A DNA stretch of 34,334 nucleotides from RGIG7450 sp045577655 (GTDB lineage: Bacteria; Bacillota; Clostridia; RUG12999). The notes beneath the pieces were generated by a model. That model was given only the letters and a program-made list of their open reading frames with translations, did not search any database and was not told the origin of the DNA. A program made the translations under genes and the position numbers. Within the stretch, counting starts at the first letter, position 1. Each line of letters opens with the position of its first letter. Shown piece after piece: positions 11,967 through 21,349 of the stretch. The DNA lies in the NCBI GenBank assembly GCA_045577655.1, contig JAZNIU010000014.1, forward strand, positions 1 to 34,334, given 5' to 3'.

Positions 11967-14792
11967 TCAGTCGTGAAAAAGTTTTTTAATTTCTTCAAAG
12001 GTCATGGAAGAAAGCAGGGTTTCGCCCGTTTCAATCACGCTGTCAACCATTTCCTGTTTAACATTTTTAAGCTCGCATATTTTTTCTTCTATGGTACCGG
12101 TAGCGATAAGCTTAATAACGTTCACAATTTTTGTCTGACCGATTCTGTGAGCACGGTCGGTAGCCTGATTTTCAACTGCGGGGTTCCACCACGGGTCATA
12201 GTGAATCACGGTATCTGCACCTGTTAAATTAAGACCTGTTCCTCCCGCTTTAAGAGAAACCAGAAAAACGTCGCAGCTACCTTCATTAAAGGATTTTACC
12301 ATATTAAAACGGTCTTCGCTTTTGGTGCTGCCATCAAGATAATAGTGGCTGATGCCCATATCAGTCAGCATATCGGAAATAAGCCCCAGCATACTTGTGA
12401 ACTGGGAGAAAACAAGTAACCGGTGTCCTGCTGCAACACTCGATTCCACAATATCATGTAGCAGACTGAGCTTGCCGCTGCCACCTGTGTAGTTCTCCAC
12501 AAAAAGCGCCGGATGGCAACAAAGCTGCCGCAAACGCGTTATAATTGCAAGTATTTTCAGTCGGTTTTTTTCAAACTCGCCATTTTCGCCAAGGGAAATA
12601 ATTTCCTCTTTTGCCCGGCGGGCATAACCAAGATAGAGAAGTTTCTGTTCTTCGGTGAGCTCGGAGGGCAAATAGTTTTCAAGCTTGTCGGGTAGCTCGG
12701 CCATAACCTGGGTTTTAAGTCGTCGCAGAATGAAAGGACGTATGTGAGCTTTAAGCATTGAAAGAGCAGATTTGTCTTTGTCTTTCACAATGGGCACTTC
12801 ATAGAGCATACGGAACTTGTGGCGGGTGTAAAGATAGCCCGGCATTATAAAATCAAAAATGGACCAGAGCTCTAAAAGGGTGTTTTCAAGAGGTGTACCT
12901 GTAAGCGCAAAAAATCCGTCTGCGCTTATTTGTTTAACCACCTTTGCATTAAAGGTGTTGGGGTTTTTTATGTGTTGTGCCTCGTCAATGAAACAATACG
13001 CAAATTGTGTCGAAAGATATAGCGGCAGGTCGTTTTTCAAAAGACCATAGGATGTAATGACAAAATGGCTATCATCCATTTTTTCTGCCGACTCTTTCCT
13101 GAGCTCGGGTGCACCGTTTATGACAGTGACATTTGCCTCGGGGGCAAATTTTTCTATCTCAGCCTTCCAGTTAAATATCAGGGAAGTGGGAACGACAATT
13201 AAAGTTGGTTTTTTTGTTTTTTCATACTGACTCATTACAAACGCAATGGTCTGCAGGGTTTTTCCAAGACCCATTTCGTCTGCCAGTATGCCGCCAAGCC
13301 CAAAATCAGACAGCATTTTCATCCATTTCACGCCTGTTCGCTGATAGGGACGGAGAACCTTGTCGATATGCTCAGGAATTGTAATTTCCGTATCAGAACT
13401 GCGGAAACGCTGAATAAACCGGTCAAACATTTCATTGAAGCTGAGCTTAACCGGAGAAGAAGTATAGTCGCTTAAGAAAAATGCTCTTGAAAGATTTATT
13501 TCTCCTGAAGGTTTGGTTGAATTTAAACGGTCTAAAATGTTTTGCCCGCCCAAAATGGCTTTGGAAGACAGGTTAACAAAAGAGCCGGATTTTAGACGGT
13601 AGAATTTCTTTTTTTCTTTTACCGACTGCATAACCTTTTCAAGCTCGTCATCGGAAATGCCGTCGTAGGAAAGAGAGAAATTCAGAATATTCCCCGAACT
13701 TAAGCTGACGCCGCCATTGCCTCTGGAGGGGGAAATTACGTTTATGTTGAACCTGTCCGAATAAAAAACTTCGGACATTTCTTTAAGCAAAGATATTCCA
13801 TCTGACAAAAAGTCGTATAGCTTGTATTCGTCGTTCATATAGAGGACACCGCTGCTTGGCACAAACCCAAGCTCTCCTGCAAGACGAATAAACTCGTTTT
13901 CTTTCCGCAGGTCGCGGAGCAGAATTTTTTCGTTTGAAACGGGAGTTTCACCAAGAAAATGATTAAACTTTCTGCTTCCGTAACAAAAATAAACAGTTGC
14001 GGAAATGCCACCATAATCGGTAATATCAAGAAAAGTCTGCACTTTCAGCTCGCCAACAATTACATCTTTTTTAACCTCTTCGGCAAGCCTGGTTTTCCCC
14101 ACAAGTCTGAGACGGGGGAGAATGCGTTTTATTACGGCAGGCTTATATTCATCAGTAAAAGAAATGGCATCTCTGCCGTTTAAAGACGCAGAGAGTTGTG
14201 CTATAATTTTTGCCTGGGCAAGCGAGGGAACAAAAATGGTTTGGTCACAAAGAAGAACGCGCCAGTCGGAAGTTAAAGGCTGAACCTTTAAAAGCTCGGG
14301 GCAGGAAAGCAGATAGTTTTCGTCTGCAACCGAAAGGTCAAAAGAGAGAGGAGGTGCAGAAAAGGAAAGGTTTACGTTTTTCTGAATTGTTGTACCTGTA
14401 AACAAAGCGAATTCCATCCCTGCAAGCTGGCACAGCAGAGGCAGAATGTGCTCTTCTTTTAAAGGAAATTCTTTTGCTGCTGACGGATTTTCCGAAACCA
14501 TCACCGACAAAACATTTATAAACCCCGTTGCAGCATTTTCAAATTCCATAGAGGAGCCGTCAAACGTGAAGTTTTTGCTGAAAGTGACAGTGCTGCCTGT
14601 TTTTATGGAATTTATAAGCTGGAGAATGTCTTTGACCACATACGTATGGTCGGTACCGATTTTCAAACTTAAAGAAAAGCTGCCACCCGTTTTTTTAAGT
14701 ATTGGAATCAGGCGAACTTTTTTCTCCCTGCTGCCCGGTGTGATAGCGGACAGACCGTTTATTAAATTTTTAATAGTGTTCTGTTCGCTCAT
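11967..14792 (-). CDS. SNF2-family helicase/ATPase
   Basis: This 941-residue Swi2/Snf2 ATPase has about 470 N-terminal residues matching the bacterial SNF2-associated region. The first motor domain has motif I at 505-512 (DEMGLGKT), motif II DEAQ at 603-606 and motif III LTGTPLEN. The second has a VFSQFTSMLG strand and motif VI with DRAHRIGQ. These proteins use ATP to move along DNA or displace proteins from it; bacterial members are linked to transcription recycling or stress. It is the last gene of the long operon, 20 bases after the aminopeptidase gene, with CGGAG before the ATG. The exact cellular task is unknown. Confidence 0.9.
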   Translation of the reverse strand: MSEQNTIKNLINGLSAITPGSREKKVRLIPILKKTGGSFSLSLKIGTDHTYVVKDILQLINSIKTGSTVTFSKNFTFDGSSMEFENAATGFINVLSVMVSENPSAAKEFPLKEEHILPLLCQLAGMEFALFTGTTIQKNVNLSFSAPPLSFDLSVADENYLLSCPELLKVQPLTSDWRVLLCDQTIFVPSLAQAKIIAQLSASLNGRDAISFTDEYKPAVIKRILPRLRLVGKTRLAEEVKKDVIVGELKVQTFLDITDYGGISATVYFCYGSRKFNHFLGETPVSNEKILLRDLRKENEFIRLAGELGFVPSSGVLYMNDEYKLYDFLSDGISLLKEMSEVFYSDRFNINVISPSRGNGGVSLSSGNILNFSLSYDGISDDELEKVMQSVKEKKKFYRLKSGSFVNLSSKAILGGQNILDRLNSTKPSGEINLSRAFFLSDYTSSPVKLSFNEMFDRFIQRFRSSDTEITIPEHIDKVLRPYQRTGVKWMKMLSDFGLGGILADEMGLGKTLQTIAFVMSQYEKTKKPTLIVVPTSLIFNWKAEIEKFAPEANVTVINGAPELRKESAEKMDDSHFVITSYGLLKNDLPLYLSTQFAYCFIDEAQHIKNPNTFNAKVVKQISADGFFALTGTPLENTLLELWSIFDFIMPGYLYTRHKFRMLYEVPIVKDKDKSALSMLKAHIRPFILRRLKTQVMAELPDKLENYLPSELTEEQKLLYLGYARRAKEEIISLGENGEFEKNRLKILAIITRLRQLCCHPALFVENYTGGSGKLSLLHDIVESSVAAGHRLLVFSQFTSMLGLISDMLTDMGISHYYLDGSTKSEDRFNMVKSFNEGSCDVFLVSLKAGGTGLNLTGADTVIHYDPWWNPAVENQATDRAHRIGQTKIVNVIKLIATGTIEEKICELKNVKQEMVDSVIETGETLLSSMTFEEIKKLFHD

Positions 14793-14812
14793 AGTAAAAA
14801 CTCCGGGTTAGT

Positions 14813-16186
14813 CTATATATTTTCAAAAAAAGCTTTATATCCTTTATATGCCATATAAATATCGGCTTTTGAAGCAAGCTCGAAAGGTGCGTGCATTGAC
14901 AGGATGGGAACACCGCAATCCACAACATCAACATTGAGGTTTGCAATATACTGTGCAACCGTTCCACCGCCGCCTTCGTCCACTTTGCCAAGTTCGCAAA
15001 TCTGCCACACAACATCATTTTCATCAAAAATGTTGCGGATTTTATAAATAAGCTCTGCAGAGGCGTCGCTTGAACCGCTTTTTCCTCTTGAACCGGTATA
15101 TTTCATAAGAGAAAGTCCCGAGCCGGCGTAGGCAGTATTTCTCTTTTCATACACACTTGCAAAAGCCGGGTCAAAAGCTGCACAAACGTCTGCAGACAGG
15201 CAAATGGAAAAGCTTAGTGCTCTGCGCAGCATAAGGTCGTTATATGAAGATTCCTGAAGTGAAATCATTTCAGCAACAATATTTTCGAAAAATGCCGATT
15301 TCATACCGGTATTTCCCATAGAGCCTATTTCCTCTTTGTCAGCAAGGAAACAAACAGCAGTTTTTTCCGGAACACCCATATCCAAAATTGCACGGAGTGA
15401 AGTGTAGGCACATACTCTGTCGTCATGACCATAGCTGCCCACGAGAGAACGGTCAAACCCAACATCTCTTGCAGGAAGTGCAGGGTAAATTTCAAGTTCT
15501 GCTGAAACAAAATCTTCTTCGACAATACCATATTTTTCATTAAGCAGTGCAAGCAGAGCGTTTTTCACCTTTTCCTCTTTTTCGCTGCCCGGGATGGTGC
15601 CGATTATAACATTCAAGCTTTCACCGTCTATAGCGTCTTTCATAGGTTTTGTCATCTGCGAAACTGCAAGATGGGGAAGAAGGTCGGAAATGCAGAAACA
15701 TAAATCTTCTCCGTCAACAGAAATTTCAACAGGACCTGTTTTTGTAAACACAACACCGTTTAAACCAAGCGGCAGGGCTGTCCACTGATACTTTTTAATT
15801 CCGCCGTAATAGTGTGTTTTAAAATAGGCAATGCCCGTATCTTCAAACATTGGAACAGGTTTTAAGTCAAGCCTGGGGCAGTCAATGTGGGAGGCAATAA
15901 GTGCCATACCTTCTTTAATAGGTTTTTTCCCCACTTTTATAAGACAGATGTTTTTCTCACGGTTGATTACATAAACCCTGTCACCCGCTTTTAAGGTTTT
16001 TTTCTCGCCAAGCGGGCAAAAACCCTGCTCTTTTGCAAGCTTTTCAGCTTCCTTAACACACAGACGTTCAGTAACACCTGTGTTTAAAAAGCTTTTATAG
16101 TCTTCTGAAAAGTCATACATCTCTTTTTTAACTTCTTCGCCGGCGGTTTCCCAACCGTTTTTTAATTCATACTTTAAAGTGCTCAT
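14813..16186 (-). CDS. M18-family aminopeptidase
   Basis: This 457-residue cytoplasmic metallopeptidase of the aspartyl aminopeptidase family releases N-terminal residues from peptides using two metal ions. Metal and catalytic residues are visible in order: His in ASHIDCPRLDLKP (about residue 99), Asp in GSYGHDDRVCAY, the Glu pair in LADKEEIGS, and the final His in ILSMHAPFELAS. The protein is about the usual length. Its ATG overlaps the transglycosylase stop codon as ATGA, and AAAAGGAG precedes it. It belongs to the wecG-SNF2 operon; its peptide substrates cannot be read from the sequence. Confidence 0.9.
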   Translation of the reverse strand: MSTLKYELKNGWETAGEEVKKEMYDFSEDYKSFLNTGVTERLCVKEAEKLAKEQGFCPLGEKKTLKAGDRVYVINREKNICLIKVGKKPIKEGMALIASHIDCPRLDLKPVPMFEDTGIAYFKTHYYGGIKKYQWTALPLGLNGVVFTKTGPVEISVDGEDLCFCISDLLPHLAVSQMTKPMKDAIDGESLNVIIGTIPGSEKEEKVKNALLALLNEKYGIVEEDFVSAELEIYPALPARDVGFDRSLVGSYGHDDRVCAYTSLRAILDMGVPEKTAVCFLADKEEIGSMGNTGMKSAFFENIVAEMISLQESSYNDLMLRRALSFSICLSADVCAAFDPAFASVYEKRNTAYAGSGLSLMKYTGSRGKSGSSDASAELIYKIRNIFDENDVVWQICELGKVDEGGGGTVAQYIANLNVDVVDCGVPILSMHAPFELASKADIYMAYKGYKAFFENI

Positions 16187-16743
16187 CGTAAATCTCCTTT
16201 TGGGTAGAGTTTTTTATAGGCCTCGTAATATTTAAGGGTTTTGTATACATAGTCATAGGTTTCCTGATACTGTATATCAGACAAGGAAAGGGTTTCTCCT
16301 TTTTTCCATTTGTTAACATTGCTGCTGCCGGCATTGTATGCGGCAAGAACGGCAGCAATATCTCCGTTGTGGTCATCTGAAAGCTTTGCAAGATACCAGC
16401 TGCCCACGCGGACATTTGTTTCGGGGTCAAAGATGTTTAAAGAAACATCCATTCCCATTTCTTCAAGTGCCCAACGTGCAGTTTCGGGGGTTATCTGCAT
16501 AAGCCCCTGCGCGTCCTTGTGAGACCGGGCGTCGGGCTTAAATTTGCTTTCCGCTTTCATTACAGAATAGACGAGTAGCGGGTCAACATCATACTGCTCA
16601 GAAAAAACGGTAACAAACTGGCTGTATTTCAGCGGATATTCATATTTCCGCAGAATAGGTTTGTAAGAAATTACTATGGCGCAAATCAGCAGAATACTTA
16701 TTACAAAAGCAATTTTTTTACGCCTGGTTATGCAAATAATCAA
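16183..16743 (-). CDS. Membrane-anchored lytic transglycosylase (SLT domain)
   Basis: This 186-residue protein starts with a basic stretch and one hydrophobic segment (about residues 11-28, IAFVISILLICAIVIS), a signal anchor or uncleaved signal peptide. It continues with a soluble lytic transglycosylase domain: catalytic Glu in SVMKAESKF, then AQGLMQITPETA, then AAYNAGSSNV. Such enzymes cut glycan strands of peptidoglycan, leaving 1,6-anhydro ends. The start is a TTG at 16743 with AGGAG 8 bases upstream. It overlaps the end of coaE by 26 bases and the aminopeptidase start by 4. The tight overlap indicates coupled translation. Confidence 0.9.
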   Translation of the reverse strand: MIICITRRKKIAFVISILLICAIVISYKPILRKYEYPLKYSQFVTVFSEQYDVDPLLVYSVMKAESKFKPDARSHKDAQGLMQITPETARWALEEMGMDVSLNIFDPETNVRVGSWYLAKLSDDHNGDIAAVLAAYNAGSSNVNKWKKGETLSLSDIQYQETYDYVYKTLKYYEAYKKLYPKGDLR

Positions 16744-17311
16744 GAACTACACTCCTAAGATTTTCTAAACTGCCGTCATTGTAAAAAACCTTGTCGGCTC
16801 GGGCGATGAGCTCGCCCTGCAAGACCTGGGAAGCAAGACGGTTTTTTGCTTCCTCGCGGGAAATTTTGTCGCGTGCAACTATTCTGTCTATCCGAACGTT
16901 TTCCGGTGCAGCAACCACCACAATTTCGTCGCAAAGATCCACAAGCTTTTCGGAAGAAAATAAAAGCGGAGCGTCTATAACAGTGATGGCGGCGGAGGAA
17001 TTTTCTGCAGAAAGACACATTTTGTCTATAATTGCAGGAAGAATAATTTCATTGAGTTTAACAAGCTTTTCCTTGTCGGCAAAAACGATGGAACCCAGTT
17101 TTCTGCGGTTAAGCCCTGCATCTGTTACAGTGTCGGGAAAAGTTTTTTCTATTTTTTCAAGAACTTTTTTGTCAGATGTTGTTATAGAATGAGAAATTTC
17201 GTCGGCATCAATAATATATGCACCAAATTCCGAAAAAATCTTTGCGACGGCACTTTTTCCGCTGCCGCTGCCGCCAGTAAGACCTATAACAATTTTCTTA
17301 TTTTGCTTCAT
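16718..17311 (-). CDS. coaE: Dephospho-CoA kinase
   Basis: Encodes 197 residues from the ATG at 17311; the frame extends to 17368 but GGGAGCGAG lies just before 17311. CoaE phosphorylates the ribose 3' hydroxyl of dephospho-CoA, the last step of coenzyme A synthesis, in the cytoplasm. The P-loop GLTGGSGSGKS is at about residues 9-19. The substrate region with IIDADEISH follows, and then LVDLCDEIVVVAAP and RIVARDKISREEAKNRLASQ, the lid and nucleoside-monophosphate-kinase fold. It overlaps the end of polA by 14 bases; polA and coaE are neighbours in many Firmicutes. Confidence 0.95.
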   Translation of the reverse strand: MKQNKKIVIGLTGGSGSGKSAVAKIFSEFGAYIIDADEISHSITTSDKKVLEKIEKTFPDTVTDAGLNRRKLGSIVFADKEKLVKLNEIILPAIIDKMCLSAENSSAAITVIDAPLLFSSEKLVDLCDEIVVVAAPENVRIDRIVARDKISREEAKNRLASQVLQGELIARADKVFYNDGSLENLRSVVLDYLHNQA

Positions 17312-19931
17312 ACCAACTCGCTCCCTCGTGAATATCAGCAGGAATGGGCACAGCAAGAGGAACAACATTTTCCATACAATCCTTTAAAATTGCCATAACC
17401 TGCTCTTTCTCGCTTTTGTAGGTTTCAACAATAAGCTCGTCGTGAACCTGCAGAATAAGACGGGATTTGAAACCGCCCGCTTTTAAAGCATTGTAAACAC
17501 GGACCATAGCAAGCTTTATAATGTCTGCCGAACTGCCCTGAATGGGAGTGTTAAGAGCAACACGTTCCCCGAAAGAGCGTTCAACGAATTTCTGGGATTT
17601 AAGCTCGGGGATGTCGCGTCTTCTTGCAAAAAGAGTGGTGACAAAACCGTCTTTTTTTGCCTGTTCCACAATGTCGGTCATATAGTTTTTAACGCCTGAA
17701 TATGTGGACAGATATCCTTCCATATACTCGGCTGCCGTTTTCTTTGAAACGTGCAAATCGCCTGCCAGAGCAAAGTCGGATATGCCGTAAATAATACCAA
17801 AGTTAACTGCTTTTGCACTGCTTCTCATCTGCGGAGTAACCTGCTCCGGCTCAACGTGGAAAACCTGCGAAGCGGTGATTGTATGAATATCTTTTCCAGT
17901 TTTGAAAGCATCCGTTAAAACCTCGTCGCCCGAAATGTGAGCAAGGAGGCGAAGCTCTATCTGGGAATAGTCGGCGTCAAGAAGAGTATATTCTTCACTT
18001 GAAGCCACAAACATTTTTCTTATCTGACTTCCAAGATGGGTTCTCACCGGAATGTTCTGGAGGTTGGGTTCGGTAGAACTTATTCTGCCGGTAGCGGTAA
18101 CCGTCTGGTTGAACTTTGAATGAATTTTTCCGTCGCCGGCGTCTATAAGTGGAATAAGACCGTCCACATAGGTGGATTTTAATTTGCTCAGCATACGGAA
18201 TTCGCTGATGTGGTCAACAATTTCGTGTTTGCCCGAAAGTTTGTCCAAAACATCGGCGTCGGTGGAATAACCCGTTTTTGTTTTTCTGACAGCGGGAAGA
18301 CTCAGCTTTTCAAACAAAACCTCGCCAAGCTGTCTTGGAGAATTTATGTTGAACTCTTCTCCCGCAAGAGAATATATTTTTTTTGTAACAACATCAATGG
18401 CAGAAGAAATTTCGTTGCCAAACTGTGCCAGAGCTTTTTTGTCAACTTTAAAGCCATGCTCTTCCATATCTGCCAGAACGTAGCAGAGAGGAAGTTCCAT
18501 ATCATAGTAGAGGCTAATCTGACTGCGGCTTTCCATAAGACTTAAAAGCTCCTGCATAATGGTGTGCATGGAAAGGGTGAGCCGTGCACCGTAAACGCTG
18601 ACAGAGGGGAGAGACATAAGTGCCGGGCTGACAGCTTTTTTCCCTTTGCCAAAAAAGTCTTCAAAAGATTCAAACCCCATGTATTCGCCAATGTCATAAC
18701 GGGATTTTAACGGGTTTGCCAGATACATGGCAACAGAAGTATCAAAAACCACGTTGTTAAGAGAAATACCATAATTTTTTAAAATGAGAATATCCTCTTT
18801 TAAACTGTGAGTAATTTTTTTTGTTTCACATTCAAAAATTTCTTTGACATCATCAACATAAAAACTTGACAAAAGGTCTGCCGCGAACGAGAAATACCAG
18901 CTCTTTTCTTTTGAAGAAACAGAAAGAGAAACAATTTCCTTTCCATCTTTAAAAATATAATAAGAAAAGCTGTCAAGCGAGGTTATTTCTTTTATAGCAG
19001 CGCTTGCATCTGAAGAATTTGTTATAACAACCGGACAGGGAAGAACCTCGGGTGCTTCGCAGTGGCTGTCCGGGAGAAGTTTGTCCATAATTTTGTTAAG
19101 TTCAAGCTTTTTTAAAAGCCCCCCAAGCTTTTCAGCGTCAAACTCTTTAACAGAAAAGCTTTCTACCGATCGGTCAAGAGGCACTTCGGTGCAGATTTCT
19201 GCAAGAGAAAAACTTAAGTATGCAAGCTCTTTGCAGGACTCAAGCTTTGTGTGCAGAGAGCCTTTGATATTTTCTAAGTTTTCATACACGCCGTCAAGAC
19301 TGCCATATTCGGCAATAAGCTTTACGGCAGTTTTTTCGCCAACGCCCGCAACACCCGGAATGTTGTCCGAGCTGTCACCCATAAGACTTTTAATGTCTAT
19401 CATACGGGTTGGAGAAACGCCGAATTTTTCTTTTATAAATTCGGGAGTTATAATTTGTGTTTCTGTTTTTCCCATGCGGGTTGAGGGAAGAAAAACGCAG
19501 GTGTTGTCGCTCACAAGCTGGTAGGAGTCGCGGTCGCCTGTAGCAATAATACAACGTATGCCTTTTTCATCGCACTGTTTTGAAACGGTGCCTATAATAT
19601 CGTCTGCTTCATAGCCCGAAAGCTCAAGAACAGAGATGTTCATAGCACCAAGAATTTCTTTCAAAAGCGGCATCTGCGAGGCGAGCTCGTCCGGCATACT
19701 CTTTCTGCCTGCTTTATATCCGTCATACATTTTGTGTCTGAAAGTTTTGTCCCGCATATCAAAAGCAATAGCCAGATAGTCGGGTGATTCTTCTTCCATA
19801 TATTTGAGTAAAATGTTCAAAAATCCAAAAACGGCATTAGTATAAACCCCGTCTTTTGTGGACAAAAGGGGAACACCGTAGAAAGCACGGTTTATTATAC
19901 TGTTGCCGTCAAAAACAATAAGCTTTTTCAT
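17298..19931 (-). CDS. polA: DNA polymerase I
   Basis: This 877-residue protein is of normal PolA length. It fills gaps, removes Okazaki RNA primers and acts in repair. Residues 1-290 are the 5'-3' exonuclease domain (FDGNSIINRAFYG, GYEADDIIG, ATGDRDSYQL, GDSSDNIPGV). The middle has the 3'-5' exonuclease fold but no clear Asp-x-Glu of motif I, so proofreading is probably lost, as in B. subtilis and Taq enzymes. The polymerase domain has motif A (DYSQIELRLLAH), motif B (RSSAKAVNFGIIYG) and motif C (QVHDELIVE). It lies 4 bases after tmk and overlaps coaE. Confidence 0.97.
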   Translation of the reverse strand: MKKLIVFDGNSIINRAFYGVPLLSTKDGVYTNAVFGFLNILLKYMEEESPDYLAIAFDMRDKTFRHKMYDGYKAGRKSMPDELASQMPLLKEILGAMNISVLELSGYEADDIIGTVSKQCDEKGIRCIIATGDRDSYQLVSDNTCVFLPSTRMGKTETQIITPEFIKEKFGVSPTRMIDIKSLMGDSSDNIPGVAGVGEKTAVKLIAEYGSLDGVYENLENIKGSLHTKLESCKELAYLSFSLAEICTEVPLDRSVESFSVKEFDAEKLGGLLKKLELNKIMDKLLPDSHCEAPEVLPCPVVITNSSDASAAIKEITSLDSFSYYIFKDGKEIVSLSVSSKEKSWYFSFAADLLSSFYVDDVKEIFECETKKITHSLKEDILILKNYGISLNNVVFDTSVAMYLANPLKSRYDIGEYMGFESFEDFFGKGKKAVSPALMSLPSVSVYGARLTLSMHTIMQELLSLMESRSQISLYYDMELPLCYVLADMEEHGFKVDKKALAQFGNEISSAIDVVTKKIYSLAGEEFNINSPRQLGEVLFEKLSLPAVRKTKTGYSTDADVLDKLSGKHEIVDHISEFRMLSKLKSTYVDGLIPLIDAGDGKIHSKFNQTVTATGRISSTEPNLQNIPVRTHLGSQIRKMFVASSEEYTLLDADYSQIELRLLAHISGDEVLTDAFKTGKDIHTITASQVFHVEPEQVTPQMRSSAKAVNFGIIYGISDFALAGDLHVSKKTAAEYMEGYLSTYSGVKNYMTDIVEQAKKDGFVTTLFARRRDIPELKSQKFVERSFGERVALNTPIQGSSADIIKLAMVRVYNALKAGGFKSRLILQVHDELIVETYKSEKEQVMAILKDCMENVVPLAVPIPADIHEGASWYEAK

Positions 19932-19935
19932 ATTT

Positions 19936-20607
19936 TCACATCCCCAGGGCGTTTATAATATCGCCGTTTATATCTTCAACACTGCGAGGGGACCCGTTCT
20001 GTCCGCACAGTATGTGTGTCCAGCAAAAACGGTCTTTGAGTTCCATTGCGGTGTTATATGTATCGGTAAGATAAGAAAAATTGCTTTCGTGAATATCTTT
20101 TGTTGCGCTGCCGTCAATCTTGTTTGCTCTGTCACGCATAAGCTTTGTGCTGATTTCAAGAGGCATATCAAGGAAAAAAACAGCATCGGGACGGGGAAGA
20201 CCCAGAAGGGAATATTCATACTCGTCCAGCCAGTCAAGAAAACGGGATTTTTCAATAGAATCTTTTATTTTGCTTGCCTGATGAATCATATTGGATGTGG
20301 TATACCGGTCAGCAATAACAATGCCGCCGTCTTCTAAAAACTGTTCAAATTCTGTTTTGAAAGTGGCATACCTGTCCACTGCGAAAAAGGAGGATGCAGC
20401 ATAGGCATTCACCGCGTCGGGAGAACTGCCGAAACTGCCGCCAAGATACATTTTTATAAGCGAGGAAGAGGGGCTGTCATAGTTTGGAAAAGCCACCCTC
20501 TTAACATTATACCCTTTTCTTTCAAGATAATTACAAAGCAGCCTGCTTTGGGTTTCTTTGCCGCTGGAATCAAGTCCTTCTATTACAATAAGCTTTCCTT
20601 TATTCAT
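19936..20607 (-). CDS. tmk: Thymidylate kinase
   Basis: This 223-residue enzyme phosphorylates dTMP to dTDP in the cytoplasm, the step after ThyX. The P-loop is GLDSSGKET at about residues 10-18. The DR(Y) base-binding motif is ADRYTTSNMIHQ, and VFFLDMPLE precedes the lid. The start overlaps the thyX stop codon by 8 bases, so both steps of dTDP synthesis are translated together. polA, which uses dTTP, follows 4 bases later. Confidence 0.95.
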   Translation of the reverse strand: MNKGKLIVIEGLDSSGKETQSRLLCNYLERKGYNVKRVAFPNYDSPSSSLIKMYLGGSFGSSPDAVNAYAASSFFAVDRYATFKTEFEQFLEDGGIVIADRYTTSNMIHQASKIKDSIEKSRFLDWLDEYEYSLLGLPRPDAVFFLDMPLEISTKLMRDRANKIDGSATKDIHESNFSYLTDTYNTAMELKDRFCWTHILCGQNGSPRSVEDINGDIINALGM

Positions 20608-21328
20608 ACAATTTCCTCATTTCAGCAGCTTTGCCGCAACACATTTTTCCTTCGGGACAGGGACCTGCAACACAGGACGGACCTGCATTTTTAAACAGAG
20701 TGGGAGCAACATCTTTTACAAGTTTATACATAAGATATGCACATTCTCTTATTTCCCACTGAGCACGATTGCAGCATCTGTGATGGAAAAAGTTGTAAAG
20801 ACTGCGCGCGTTCATTGTAACAATCATTTTTGTTTCGCAGGAATTAGGAAGAACATAGCGGGCATCTTCAATTGCCGCTTTTTCGGCTTGGGCTTCTGTC
20901 ATGCCCTCTTCAACGTGTTTTTTAAACAAAATATCGGCAAGACGGTTGTAGTTTTCAGTATCCTGCGCCATAGCTTCAAGATATATTTTTTTAGCTTCTT
21001 CATTTTCTTCTATGCAGGGAGGGGTTACAAAAGAAAACCCTTTTTCGCTGACATAACGCTGGGATTTCACGCTGTAAGACGCAATTCTGTGGCGTGTGAA
21101 CTGCGCAAGCAGACTGCGGCTTACTCCTTCGATGCCAAAAGTGAAAGAAACGTGTTCAATGGGACTTTCGTGCCCCATACTCATAAGCATATTTATAAAT
21201 TTGGAAGTTTTTTCCTTGTCAAGACCGTCCATAATGTCATTGACGCCGGATGAAGAATAGCAAAGTTTTGCGGCTGAAGCAATAATTTTTTCGGGATTCT
21301 CGGTGTGAGCAATAAGAGAAACGTTCAT
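20600..21328 (-). CDS. thyX: Flavin-dependent thymidylate synthase
   Basis: This 242-residue enzyme methylates dUMP to dTMP using methylene-tetrahydrofolate, FAD and NADPH; it is unrelated to ThyA. The ThyX signature RHR-x7-S is present as RHRIASYSVKSQRY near residues 79-92. The position that is usually Asn in the longer motif is Ser here. A C-terminal extension after about residue 215 holds several cysteines (CVAGPCPEGKMCCGK), which is less common and may bind metal. It lies 21 bases after the glycosyltransferase gene. Confidence 0.95.
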   Translation of the reverse strand: MNVSLIAHTENPEKIIASAAKLCYSSSGVNDIMDGLDKEKTSKFINMLMSMGHESPIEHVSFTFGIEGVSRSLLAQFTRHRIASYSVKSQRYVSEKGFSFVTPPCIEENEEAKKIYLEAMAQDTENYNRLADILFKKHVEEGMTEAQAEKAAIEDARYVLPNSCETKMIVTMNARSLYNFFHHRCCNRAQWEIRECAYLMYKLVKDVAPTLFKNAGPSCVAGPCPEGKMCCGKAAEMRKLYE

Positions 21329-21349
21329 ACTAAAAGTTCAACCCTTTCA

